Shown: positions 14,669 to 26,054 of the stretch, one piece after another
Layout of the letters: every line of letters starts with the position of its first letter
How positions within the stretch are numbered: the stretch's first letter is position 1
DNA from: Balanoglossus misakiensis
Lineage: Eukaryota; Hemichordata
Direction: 5' to 3'
NCBI GenBank assembly: GCA_040954595.2
Contig: CM082576.2
Coordinates: 11,222,001-11,286,000, forward strand
DNA length: 64,000 nucleotides
Made by a program: the position numbers and the translations under genes
The notes under the pieces: model-generated
The model's database searches: none
What the model was told of the DNA's origin: nothing
What the model saw: only the letters and a program-made list of their open reading frames with translations

Positions 14669-17600
14669 TCACTTGTCTGCACTTTGGGCAGCGCTCGATT
14701 CTCGCCCTCTAATTAGCTTCTTTGCTGGAGTCATGACAGCACTGTTGAAACAAGACAAAAAATGTAGTATTAGTGGCAGATCTTAGCGTGGTTGTAGATA
14801 GGAAGGAGCCAGTGATGATATGATGCAAAAAACACCCCCTACTTTGGGCAACACAGCCTAGTCTGTACATTGTGGTAGTCTGGAATTATCATCTATGCCT
14901 TCTGTGGATTTTTGATCACATGACAAGTCTAGCCTAGACACCCCCAGGATACCGTCACAATCACGTCTAATTTACATATGCCCATGTATGGTTAAAGGGT
15001 GGATTAATTAACTTGCGCTTGGCACTCACTTCCAAACACTCCTAAGTAGCCCCGTCTGTTCGTGGACGGTGGGCTGTTGTTCTGTGACACTACTGTTCTG
15101 TCCAGAGGGCCTTGCTAGTTGCTGCAATCTCATCAGTTCTTGCAGCTGGTTCTGTTGAATGGTGTCTCTATCTGGCTGCCGTCGACCGACCAGTGCAATG
15201 CCACCTTCAAAGGGGAACAAAAAATCTTGAAATGTATGTACGTATGTAGTATGTGTATGTGTGTGTATACGTATGTATTTAGTTTCAATTCATTTCAACC
15301 TACTCACCCTCGGGCTCTGCAGGCATGGACCCTTCTGCTTCTGTACCCACTTCAGGTGATCTGTCAGCTTGTTTTGCCTCTTTTTCCTGGTGGTAGAAGA
15401 GACTCTTCAATTTTTATTCGTATAAACAATATATTTAGGGTTGACATATGAACATCTTTGTAATATAAGGAGATGCAAATAAACAGCTCAGTAGATATAC
15501 CCAGAATTCAGTTGATTGAAAAAAACATTTCAAGGTCTGAGTAGCATCACTTTGGGTCTGGGCAGCCAAGATCAAATCTGTACAGGATATAAGGATGTAG
15601 CCATTTGAACTCTGACCCTCCAATGACCTGTGACATCATGCAGAGATTTATCCCAAAGATGGGTAAAGCGCTATAAAAGGCTTATAAACACATTACCCCA
15701 ATTCTTGCATTGCTTCTTAATCTTCTTGTTGGTGGTCTCTTGTCACTTTCTGCCGCACCAGAATCTTCATTACTTCGCGTCTTCTTTCTCAGTGCATGCT
15801 GTTTGGTTGGAACATGTGTCCTCTTCCTCATTGGCTCTAAACTGCTGATGAGAGAAAATTGTCACTCAAACATTGTTGAAATGACTCTACTCCAGATACA
15901 CTCAAGACATGTACATGGAAAATAAAAATAAATTACCCTTTTCCTTTCATGAAAATGGAAAAGATAACATAAAACTGCAGTCGGCAATCAGATGAAATCA
16001 AATACATGACATGTACATGTACATGTATGAAGTCTGGAAATCAATCTGGGAACATACTTTTCATTATTTTCAGACGACACTTCATTGGTTGTGGATGTTT
16101 CAGCGGCTACATCATTCACCGATGGTACAGACACCAGACTTCCCTGAATTTGGAAAAAAAATTGAAAATAATCTAGAGTGATGTTCTTAACCGGAGATGC
16201 TTGACATTAGAAAGACTGTTGAACTCAATATTCCAGAATCAGTTCACCGGGCAGATGTGCATTATTTATTGGGGATGGTCAGAGAGATACACGACACAAG
16301 CATACATTTTACACCCACACGGACATTGGTATACACACCCACTCGGACCTGCCTTAGGCTGGGAAAACAAGCTCTGATGAAATACATGTAAAGCTTATAA
16401 GCTGTAACATTATAATGTGACTTGGATATATTACAGCATATTGCAGTAATTAAAAAAAATATGATTTCAAGTGATATTTTCTGTGTATTTCATAAGTTTC
16501 ATGTTGAGTATTACGTGGATTCACATCCTCCTTTAAAAGTTTAATTAATAATATCAACACACACATGCCATTCCAGAGAAATATGTTTTGTTCAGATATT
16601 ACCTGATTTGTTTCATTCTCACTTCTTCCTTCTGAAATATAATTAAATACTGAATTATATAGTCATCTCTACACATGAATTATTACTGGGCAGTCAATTT
16701 TCCAAACAACTTCACTGCTGCAATATGGGGAGATTAATACATTCTGACTGTACCAGCAATTTCAGATAATGTTGCAGAAAACTTGATGCTGGCGGATTAA
16801 AAGTTGATAATTACTGTACAGTGCAGGCAATGCCAATGACCACACATATCTATAAAGTTGCCTACATTTTCCAACTGTTTTTGTATGCACTGAACCAGAG
16901 ATAACCCTAATCCTTGCACTTACCTGGTAATGGCATATCATTATCAATTAAATAAATATTGAACACGTTTTGGGAAATCCTTAATTTCTTCCCTTTCTCC
17001 AGGAATTCCAGTTTACGGGCTTTTGTCCACCGTTCTTTGTCTGGTATGATGCAGCTAGTCAAAGGTACATATGTTCAAACCTGACAAAGTTGCTTGCTGA
17101 TAACACTAACCTTACATGGGTCATTGTTTTCATTTTGAAATGAAACATTTCTTAAAAGCTAGAATATCCAAACAATGGCAGATAATCCAACACTGAACAG
17201 ACAGTTTGTTGTTGCTATTAGTTTGCAAAATAAATTGACTTGCATATATACATCATGACACATTGTTCTTGTACCAAACCTTGATGGAGACTTGGTGTAT
17301 ATTACACCAGGTTTTGTGGAATAGACCGAGAGATCTGATATTCACAGTCACGGTAAAGGATACATGGGAATGCAACAAAATGGTCTGTCTTCATGGGTTG
17401 AAAGTACTGGTGACCAGGATTGTTGAAAATAACTCTCATGATTTGCTGCAGAGACAAAGATAAAAATAGCATCAAGGACATTGTGCTCCCATTTGATCAC
17501 AATCGTCAACTTCAGTGTGACATTCTCATACATATGTTTATCAGTTCCAGTTGATTCATGCTTATCGATCAGACATAAAGCCTTTCTGAAAGCTTGCGAA

Positions 17601-17976
17601 CCACCTTAACCACCCAGCATGGTACAATTATTAGAGCAAATGTACAAGTACAAAACCAAATCAACACACATTACATATTATATGTATTCTGCTAGTGTTA
17701 TTTGAATCAGTTCATAAATATTTGAATAAAATGTCTGCATACCTCAATTTCTTTTCGGACAGTCTCATCACTGCTTGGCAACCTGTTTGAATTAGAACAT
17801 ACATGGTTGTAAAAACATTCTTGACCACTGTATTAATATGAGGCAATTTAATGTAACTTAAGATGATTTTACCTCGAGTTTTCATTTCGGTAATGTATTT
17901 TGAACTTGAAGACTCTGTCACCATGTTTCACAAGTCTTGTGGTCACGCCTGGCAACTTGAACTTTGTCAAACTCAT
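14669..17976 (-). CDS. MAJIN: Membrane-anchored junction protein (MAJIN), meiotic telomere complex
   Basis: In vertebrates MAJIN, with TERB1 and TERB2, attaches meiotic telomeres to the inner nuclear membrane. Ten exons read in frame: 17976-17873, 17782-17743, 17445-17364, 17040-16924, 16631-16603, 16143-16058, 15844-15697, 15386-15308, 15204-15030 and 14741-14669. They give 310 residues. The N-terminal domain is diagnostic: MSLTKFKLPG, VFKFKIHYRNE, then QIMRVIFNN, HFVAFPYKERW and a KLEFLEKGK segment, matching the TERB2-binding core of vertebrate MAJIN in order. The middle is low-complexity, with a basic stretch (RKKTRS, RPPTRRLRSNAR; about residues 160-190) like the DNA-binding basic region of the family. 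The C terminus ends LLRSVWNAVMTPAKKLIRGR plus 10 residues and has no transmembrane helix, although the vertebrate protein has one. It is head-to-head with DESI2. Confidence 0.88.
14959..14999. repeat. Short dispersed repeat copy (pairs with 50480-50521)
   Basis: This roughly 41-bp stretch with core CATATGCCCAT, a TATGGTT segment and a trailing AAAGGG is closely matched near 50480. It may be a fragment of a mobile element family that I cannot name. Confidence 0.5.
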
Positions 17977-19061
17977 CTTTCCAGTTATATTATAAAAGTG
18001 GGGACATCTACACAACTACAATCACCTATCTGATCACTCCTCTGGGCTTTTTGCTTGTGGCTGTAACCTAGGTGACAGAAAGGTTAGAAGAAAAAGAATA
18101 AAACTTAAAGTCTTAAAAACGAAATTGATACAATCTCTATACTAGTATTCTCAACTTTTATACAAATTTACCTAAGTGACATTTGTGTAGTAGATACATG
18201 AATGACAATGTCATTAGGGGTCATATGACTCATTCATTGTTACCTTGGAGATGACTCATGGACAGTAGTGTCAATGACATTATCTATGACAGCAAGGCCA
18301 AGATACACTCCTTTTAGATTAGAGAAGCTGTGGCTTAATTTAACCGGACATTTTTGCTGCACCCTTGGTGTGGTCAACTTAGTTGACTACTCTCCCATAT
18401 TCAACTAGTGTCTATGGTGGCACTAAAGGGAGAACCATTTGACTTTACTGATACATGTACAAGAAAAGAGGAGCAATAGCCATGTGTAACAAATTCCCCA
18501 GCCCAGGGGCGCGCGAATCATCTTACTACTTTGAGCGCTGTTTGCGTGGCCGTGACATGTGAAAATGTTCACCTACCTTACACTACAGTAAGGAATTATA
18601 GTTCGAGATACCTCACGGCTAGCAACCGTGGTTATTATGATAATATTTGAGTCAAAATTTTCGAATAAAGCGCCACAACTACAGCTGGCCAATGTTCAAT
18701 CATGGACGTAGGAACTTGTTGGAATGACGTCATTGTGCGCAAACTTGGTTGCGTAGTGAGACAAAGAGGCCAACGAACTGTTGTACGTATCGAGAACATT
18801 GTCTCGCTTGAAAAGGAACATATCTGCCCGGCAAATATTACCTATTCGCCGGTTATTTCTGGTTTTACTTTTGATATGATTCCTTCTTGTTTCCGAGTTG
18901 ATATATTACTAATTTGAACAAAACTCGATACCGCGTTAAACCCTCAACAGAATATTAGGGAATACCCGGAAGTGGCGTCAACGGATAGGATTTTTCAAGG
19001 TCGGATTCGACTGTAGACTGTAGTGTATTTCCCGTGTTTTTGAGGGAAAATAATTCAAGTG
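17977..19061. promoter_or_regulatory. Divergent MAJIN/DESI2 promoter interval
   Basis: The two start codons are 1,085 bp apart and point away from each other. An ETS-type site CCGGAAGTG lies at 18966-18974, about 90 bp before the DESI2 ATG, which is typical for a TATA-less housekeeping promoter. A 71-codon ORF at 18702-18917 has no recognisable similarity and I do not call it a gene. Confidence 0.55.
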
Positions 19062-22000
19062 ATGGCTAACGAACCTGTTCGCCTGAATGTCTACGACATG
19101 GTAAGTAACCGTGAATTGTCTTTACCGCGATAATATGATTCATATGGTATGTATATTTACTGCCTGTTAACAGCGAAAGCTTCTGACCGGTATTCTGTGA
19201 TCTACACCGGCTGGAACACGGAAGTGTGAAGTTGCCTATCTCGCGCTACGTTGGGGTGTTGTGTTTGTTGCCAGTCAACCGAACCCTTGTCCGTATCGTG
19301 ATCTCAAAAAGATAGGAGCTTTAAACTACATAAGACGAAAAAAATCAATTCACGAGTATCTGAGTTTTACGTAAGTTTGGACAGGTATTATGCATTGTGT
19401 CAATATTATAATTTTGACTCTTGTGTATAAATGACATTAGAACGCACAAGGGTGTGTTTCATTATTCATAATAATTGTTAAAAATGATTGAGGAAAATAA
19501 TTTAAAGTTTGTATATTTCTTCTATCCCTGAAAATTGGTTATGTTGAATCTTGGAGATTTATAACATCTTAAAATGTAGAACTCGACGAAGAGATACTTT
19601 AGAATAAACTTTACTGATAATAGTTTTTATAAATGTGATTACTCATCAGACTGCAGATCATGTATTTGTTTTATTTTCTAACACTGGTTGGCCTAGTTCT
19701 AAAAGGAGCCAAAATCAGAGTCATAATAGAAAATGAGAAAAAAATTGTAAAAATTATACCTAATATTAGGGGCATTGATAAAAATTCTATTGGTTGTCCT
19801 CTGATCCACAGTGTCACTGACGCAGTTTTAGGCTATCCACTATCTGTTTACATGTGATAGCTGACCACATGTTATCAAACCAAGGTCAGCTTTCTGGCAA
19901 AACAAAGTACAGTAACTCAGGGTTCTTGAAAAGAACTTCTGTTTTGATTATCACCCAGGAAATGGCTTCAAGGATGACCTTTCAGGCACAGGTTTTGTTT
20001 TTAAACAAGATGGCAATGATGGTAGTTGAAAAACGAATACTATTATAGTACCCACTCTCCTTGGAGGGCTTGAAATTCTTCACATCCTGTTGTTGGAATT
20101 TGCTGATAATGGTCTTTTTCCATCCCTTGTCTCCCAATTTGCATTAAGTTCAGGTGTTATTAGCTTGACCCAGGAAACAGAGAGAGGGCCCAGGGGTTAA
20201 TTATTTTAGCACTTGTGCACACAGAAGTAAAATAGAAAAAATAAGCATAGAAGGAAAAGGAAAAAGTCACCCAAAAGTGACTTCTCACTTTAAAATACTA
20301 TTAGCAACTGGTCATTATAAGTTTAAGATGCCTGAGTACCCTGTTTTTTCTGTAAAATACAAATGTTGTTCAGTAACTAGCAGAGGAAAATATGTTTGCC
20401 ATGAATGTCCTATGTATAGAACTGGTATAATGAACTTTTCATAAAAACAGTACATCAGCAACCCTCATCTTTACTCAAACACTGCTGAAGTAAATGAAAT
20501 GCCGTAAATATCCCATACGTGGCAGAAAATATGCTGCCCACACAAAGCCAAATATTATAGCCATGAGGCATTTTCAGTTATTAATGTACTGTCTGTTTCA
20601 TGGGGTAAACAAGGTGGTTACTCTTTACAGTCCGTTCCTATAACAAATAATAATCTGATTTATCCATTAGTTCTGGACCAATGAGTACACTTCATCATTG
20701 GGCATAGGAGTCTTCCATTCAGGCATTGAAGCTTTTGGTACAGGTGGGTCAACTTGTTATGTCATTTCCCATCCAGTTCACTGCATATCAGGTTTACACG
20801 AATAACTATAGTTTTCTTTCAGAACTGGAGGACGCATAACAAACAACTTTGGGAAATGAACAAAAACTTTCCTGAAGCATTTATTGTCAAGTGATATATT
20901 AATTTGTTAATAATTGTATGATGCATCCATTGCCCAATGATTAAACCCTCACACTTTGTGAATAGAATTCCAATTGGTATTCTTTTCATGGCATTTTGTT
21001 TACGTCCTGCGTGCTATAACATTATGTAACAAAATGCTGACATGCCTATGGAAAGAAACAAAGTCCAAAGAAGAGTAGTTGTCTGTCTTTGGAGAGATGG
21101 CAAACTTGTGTAGTTACAATAGCAATTAGTAGTACATGTAGATACTGGTTTTAACACTGCAAAAGTTGAGGTTAATAGGTATTCTGCTGTTTCGTTACAG
21201 AGTATGCATATGGAGGTCATCCTTATCCGCTTAGTGGAGTATTTGAAATAATACCGAAAAATCCAGAAGAACTAGGAGAACAATTTAGGTTCAAGTGAGT
21301 TTGAGTTTATTATAAGTCACTTGATTTCTACATACCGTAACACCATTAATTTAATGTTCTCACAGCTTGGTATTATTTTGTAAATGTATGACATTGTGAA
21401 GTTTTGGTTTTTGCTACCAGTAATTGAAAAAAAAATGTATACTGTAGTCCATTTTCTAGATCATCAGTTGGCTTTTTCTTGCTCATTGACTTGCCTGTCA
21501 CAAGGTTTCTGGTCATAGCTAATCTAGGATTATTTATGACCCGAGACGTACATTCGCCGGTTTTTACTGTCTCAAGGTCTAGTGCTGCGAAAATGTACCT
21601 TTTGCTGAGACAGTCTGTCCTTGACTCTACACGATACACAATGTATTTATAGTTGATGAGTCAGAACAGGTAATGCTTAACATTATTGCAATGATTTGTG
21701 CCCTGAAAACCCATCACCAAACTGTAGAATGTGAAACAATGTCAGTATTTTTTAAATTCAATAATATCCACAGGACAGATATACTAAATTCATATTATGG
21801 ATTCTGCATTTCATTCAGTACAATCGACCAGTCGATGAACAGCCTCATAGAGTAAAACTGCCGGAATTAATTCTAGTGTATATTTTGTCAGCCATTTAGA
21901 TAGAGGGGTCCACTGAGACAAGAAGATGAATCATAAATGTGTCTTTTTTGTAGTGTCCACAATTTACATGCATCTATTGTGGTTATTTTGAGAGTGCTAG

Positions 22001-25000
22001 TACTCAGTAGAACTTTATTGTTTCTACAATCACATCAATATGAGGTGGTGTAGATTAATAATGAGCAATTTGTTAGTGTGAAATAATAAACAGAATTTTA
22101 ACAAATAGCAATTGGCATACATGTAAGCACAACTGGGTAGAAATTATGCATATGGTAATACTTAAAATTGCTGGTCTGATTAGCATGAAAAATGGATGCG
22201 CGCTAAAAGAGGTTTTTACTGTATGTTAATATTGAGCAACAGCAGCGAGCATGTGATGCGTGACCTCAACAGAAGTGGTTAAACCGCACAATTCAATTAA
22301 CCCTTTATCACCATGGTTTGGTCCAAGTCCATTGTTTTCTATGGTACAGTTTGACGTCTTTAAAGGGGAAATCCGCTGTAGCTGATTTCTACATAATTTG
22401 GTAGCTTTGATGTCTCTCTTTCAGAAAAAAACATATTCGCCATGTATAGGTCGCGCGATTTTTTACAAAATCTAGGGAAAGTTGGCAGAATTTCCAATAT
22501 GGCGTTTACTGTAATTTGAATCATGGGAAAAAAGCGCCAGGACCAACTTCCGCCCACCATGGTGTGGGTGATACCATTCTCCGATTGGTGTCACTGGGCG
22601 ACAGACTAGGCGTATTTTCATAGCTATTGTTTGTTCTTTGCATCAGTTGATAAACAATCATCAGCAAAGTCGAAAATTTGTCATCTATTGACAGTTTTCA
22701 TGAGCTATAACCCATGAAAAATATGCAAATACGCTTAGCTTGTGACACAGTGACACCAATCGGAAAATGGTATCACCCACACCAAGGTGGGCGGAAGTTG
22801 GTCCTGGCGCTTTTTTTCCCATGATTCAAATTACAGTAAACGCCATATTGGAAATTCTGCCAACTTTCCCTAGATTTTGTAAAAAATCGCGCGACCTATA
22901 CATGGCGAATATGTTTTTTTCTGAAAGAGAGACATCAAAGCTACCAAATTATGTAGAAATCAGCTACAGCGGATTTCCCCTTTAACAGGGAAATGAGGGG
23001 TGAAAGGGTAGCCCATACCACATAGCTATTTTTTGTGGAACCATGGTCACTCCTTGGTGGAACCAAAGCTCGTGCTGATGCAGCTGTTATGTATTTTAAA
23101 AAAATTATAAATAACTATCATTGCAGTAAACAGAAACCTAACAATGATACTATAAGGTGCCACCATATGAGATACATTTCTGAAGCTTTGATTTGATTTG
23201 ATGTACTGGGTTCATGACAAGGTATATCTTGGGAACTAAACCGAGTAGCTTTTCTTGATCGTATTATTCACTATGAAAAAAGGGACCAGGCTGTACACAG
23301 AAAAATATTTTCTTGTATACATGTTCTATTTCTACATGTAGTTACTAATATCTTAATCTTCTTTGTTCTCTGATGGGAATCAGTGGATGCCTCCAACGCT
23401 AATCCGAGTGACAGTGATTAATCATGCAAACCATATAAGGACACAATGCTAAAGTCTTGTTCTCACTAAAAGTTTCGACACCAGTGTTATGCCAGTGTTT
23501 GCTCTTTGCAAACACAAGGGATTAGCCCACAGAATCTCCGTGCGTCCACACACTAAACTTTTGGCCACTGTTTTGAAATAAACACCATCTAAATCGCCAT
23601 GTTTAGCATCACGGCAACTAACAAAATTGAGGACGTCGAGGACTTTACAGCAACATGTTTCAGTTTCTATACCTGCATATGCGTTCTAGACGACTTTGTG
23701 ACAGTTTTGATAATGTTTAGAAGTAAATGAATGTTAATCCATAAATGGAAAATGCCTCAGCTTTTCGGTGATGGAGAGAACCTTCCGAAAGTTGGTAGCA
23801 GACAGAAGTGTTGCAGACCTGGCAAACTGCGAATGGTTTGAAAACCACTCGCGTCCAGTGTGATTGACTTGACAATGGAAACTGACCAAAGACAATGGGC
23901 TATACCTAATAAACATACCCAAAAGTCACTGCAGGGTGGCGCTTTTGAACGGCGTTTGTTTATCTTTGCGTTCTCACTGACTATTTGCGTCGGAGCGCTG
24001 GCCCAGCACTGGCCCTGACCCGCCACCCATCGCCGTCGCAAATCAACACCGGCGTAACACCGGCGTAAAGCGTTCTCACTTGTTTTTTTCCGTCGGTGTC
24101 AAATCTACACCGTTGTAGCACCGGTGTAAACGTGCCAGTGAGAACGCCACATATTTCAGGGGTTACGCTAACCCCATATTTCGCTTCTCAGGGACGCATT
24201 CACGTCCTCTCATATAAATGCAAACAATTGAATTTTAGGCATCTTAAATTCCATATGGTGGGGGACTCATTTTTAGTCCTGGGGAATCCTTGGCTGTTTC
24301 ATTGTGTATTCTAAAATTATGATAGTTTTATTTAAATTATATATCATATGCACCATTTAAAGGTCAAACAAATAGATCATACTGGGGGCATTGAGGGACA
24401 CAAAGTAAAAATAGTTCAAATCGTGCAATAAACATGGGTCCCATTTAAGGTTAATTTCACTTAAAAATCATTTACCTGTATCTCTCATAAAAGTGGTTAA
24501 TTATACCTTGCAAATTGCCAATTGGGACTCAGTACCCTCTGATGCAGTTTTTGAATACCGTTCGCAGTAAGTGCATAATTGAGCACTTAACCCACCCCGC
24601 GTATATGCATGTACTACTGCATCATCATAGATACCGGACAGAAGTGATCACCATATCTAATTCATAGGTCTTGCATACATTCAAATTTGCTGATATTATC
24701 ATCCCTTGTAATTTGAGTGTTGCATTTCAATGATTGCCAGCCAATCTTCTCTGATGTTGTATTTTCGGCCTTGTATGATGTAATGTGGTGCGTTGTACTT
24801 AGTGCGGCGATGAATCATATCTGGAAGCCTATTCATTGAATGTGCTGTTTTTAGTTGCGAAGGACACAGCTGTTGTCGACCACCCAAAAATGTCACAGAG
24901 TTATTTTCAATCGAAATAACAGCGAGTCAAAAAAATGTTAAAATTACAGTCACTTGTGAAATTTGTTTTGTTTGTAAAGGATACAGAAAGACTTTTTTGT

Positions 25001-26054
25001 GCAATACTGTATTTTTGATATGGCAAAAATTAATTTTTAAAGATCTGTTTCGTAGGAAATGCTAAAGGATAATTTGAATGAAGCTTGATATGCAGATATG
25101 AATATTGATTGAATATAGTGCAGCAGTATTTCTCATTTCAATATTTGGCTCCCCATCAACATGACCATTTGGGTGTTACAAAGTTTCTTGAAACATTAAC
25201 TTTTGTACATTTGTATTCCACAGAGAGACCATACTTTTAGGAACAACTGATTTCACGCCAGAGGAAGTCAAGTTAATTGTAACAGAATTAGGAAAAGCCT
25301 TCAAAGGTGACAAATACCACCTCATGCACAAGAATTGCAATCACTTTACAGGAGAACTTGCAAAGGTGAGTACTATTTGGCCATCTGCATTGAGAAAATC
25401 TAACTGGGGACATTACAATTCATCCACATATCCCTGAAATTTGATTATAAATTCTTATAATGAACAAAGCAGCCAACCGTAGCAAAGACTGGGCATGACA
25501 GCAATTGAAGATCCTAGTCGGTCGTGGCGACTGCAGTGGAGATTGCGCTGGTCTGGGAGGACATATTCTCATTAAGGGGGACACCCACGCGGCGCGATGA
25601 CCCCTGTTGCGTCATATTTTATAACAGTTGATGGTGCCTGGCAAGATTAACATGCACATGTATAAATTACATGTAATTGATTATGCGATATGCATTGCTG
25701 AAAGATGTTCTATTAAACTGAGTTTTCAGGGTTTTTTTTGATACACTGTATCACACAGTGGTATTCTGCAAAAGTGAAAATCTAACTTTAATTAATCTAT
25801 TCTCGGCTTTTCTTTACCTCCACCAGATTCTAGTCGGCAAAGAAATTCCCTCCTGGGTAAATAGACTAGCCTACGTCAGTTCCTGTATGCCTTTTGTGGA
25901 GCGCTGTCTGCCCCAGGAATGGCTGACACCCGTGGCCTTACAACAAACCATCAAAGAACCTGAGCCCGAGCGGCCAAGCAGCAACAACGGCCGATCGAGG
26001 AACACCACCACTTCGAGGGAAAGCAGAAGAAACAACACCAACACTCTAATATGA
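19062..26054 (+). CDS. DESI2: Desumoylating isopeptidase 2 (PPPDE-family cysteine protease)
   Basis: DESI2 is a small papain-fold peptidase of the PPPDE family that acts on SUMO/ubiquitin isopeptide bonds. Five exons (19062-19100, 20671-20743, 21201-21294, 25224-25365, 25827-26054) give 191 residues, close to the human length. The start [13 protein letters not shown] matches the family's opening LNVYDM strand. The catalytic pair is visible: His29 in [10 protein letters not shown] and Cys107 in [10 protein letters not shown], at the same spacing as in human DESI2. [15 protein letters not shown] and [19 protein letters not shown] are further family blocks. The last 40 residues are polar and poorly conserved, as usual. 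Intron 3 is about 3.9 kb and hosts the two mobile-element candidates described separately. Confidence 0.96.
22370..22985. mobile_element. Foldback (long inverted repeat) element flanked by TTAA
   Basis: Two arms of about 255 bp (about 22370-22625 and 22725-22985) are near-identical inverted copies, so both translate to the same 66-residue peptide on opposite strands. The sequence reads TTAA, then AGGGGAAATCCGC at the left and its reverse complement at the right, then TTAA. A TTAA target duplication is typical of piggyBac-type transposition, and the absence of any transposase frame makes this a non-autonomous, MITE-like element. The central loop of about 100 bp is not part of the stem. It contains 22664-22716, which matches the 88-bp satellite at 40221-50339. 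It lies in DESI2 intron 3. Confidence 0.82.
23459..24147. mobile_element. Candidate second inverted-repeat element
   Basis: The left end begins GTTCTCACT, followed by a stretch with ACACC.GTG.TA and GGTGT-like spacing. The right end is its imperfect reverse complement and finishes with AGTGAGAAC. Extra copies of GTTCTCACT lie inside at about 23969 and 24071, and CACCGGCGTAA units repeat near 24045-24070, so several elements may be nested. I see no transposase and no clear target duplication. The ends are by-eye and uncertain. Confidence 0.4.

Noticed and set aside
22360-22985. Two identical 66-codon ORFs as a duplicated gene
   Set aside because: They are the two arms of the foldback element read on opposite strands. 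The frame has no start context or family.
23599-23730. Short ORF beginning [16 protein letters not shown] as transposase remnant
   Set aside because: The peptide does not resemble a transposase domain that I can name, and the frame is only about 43 codons.
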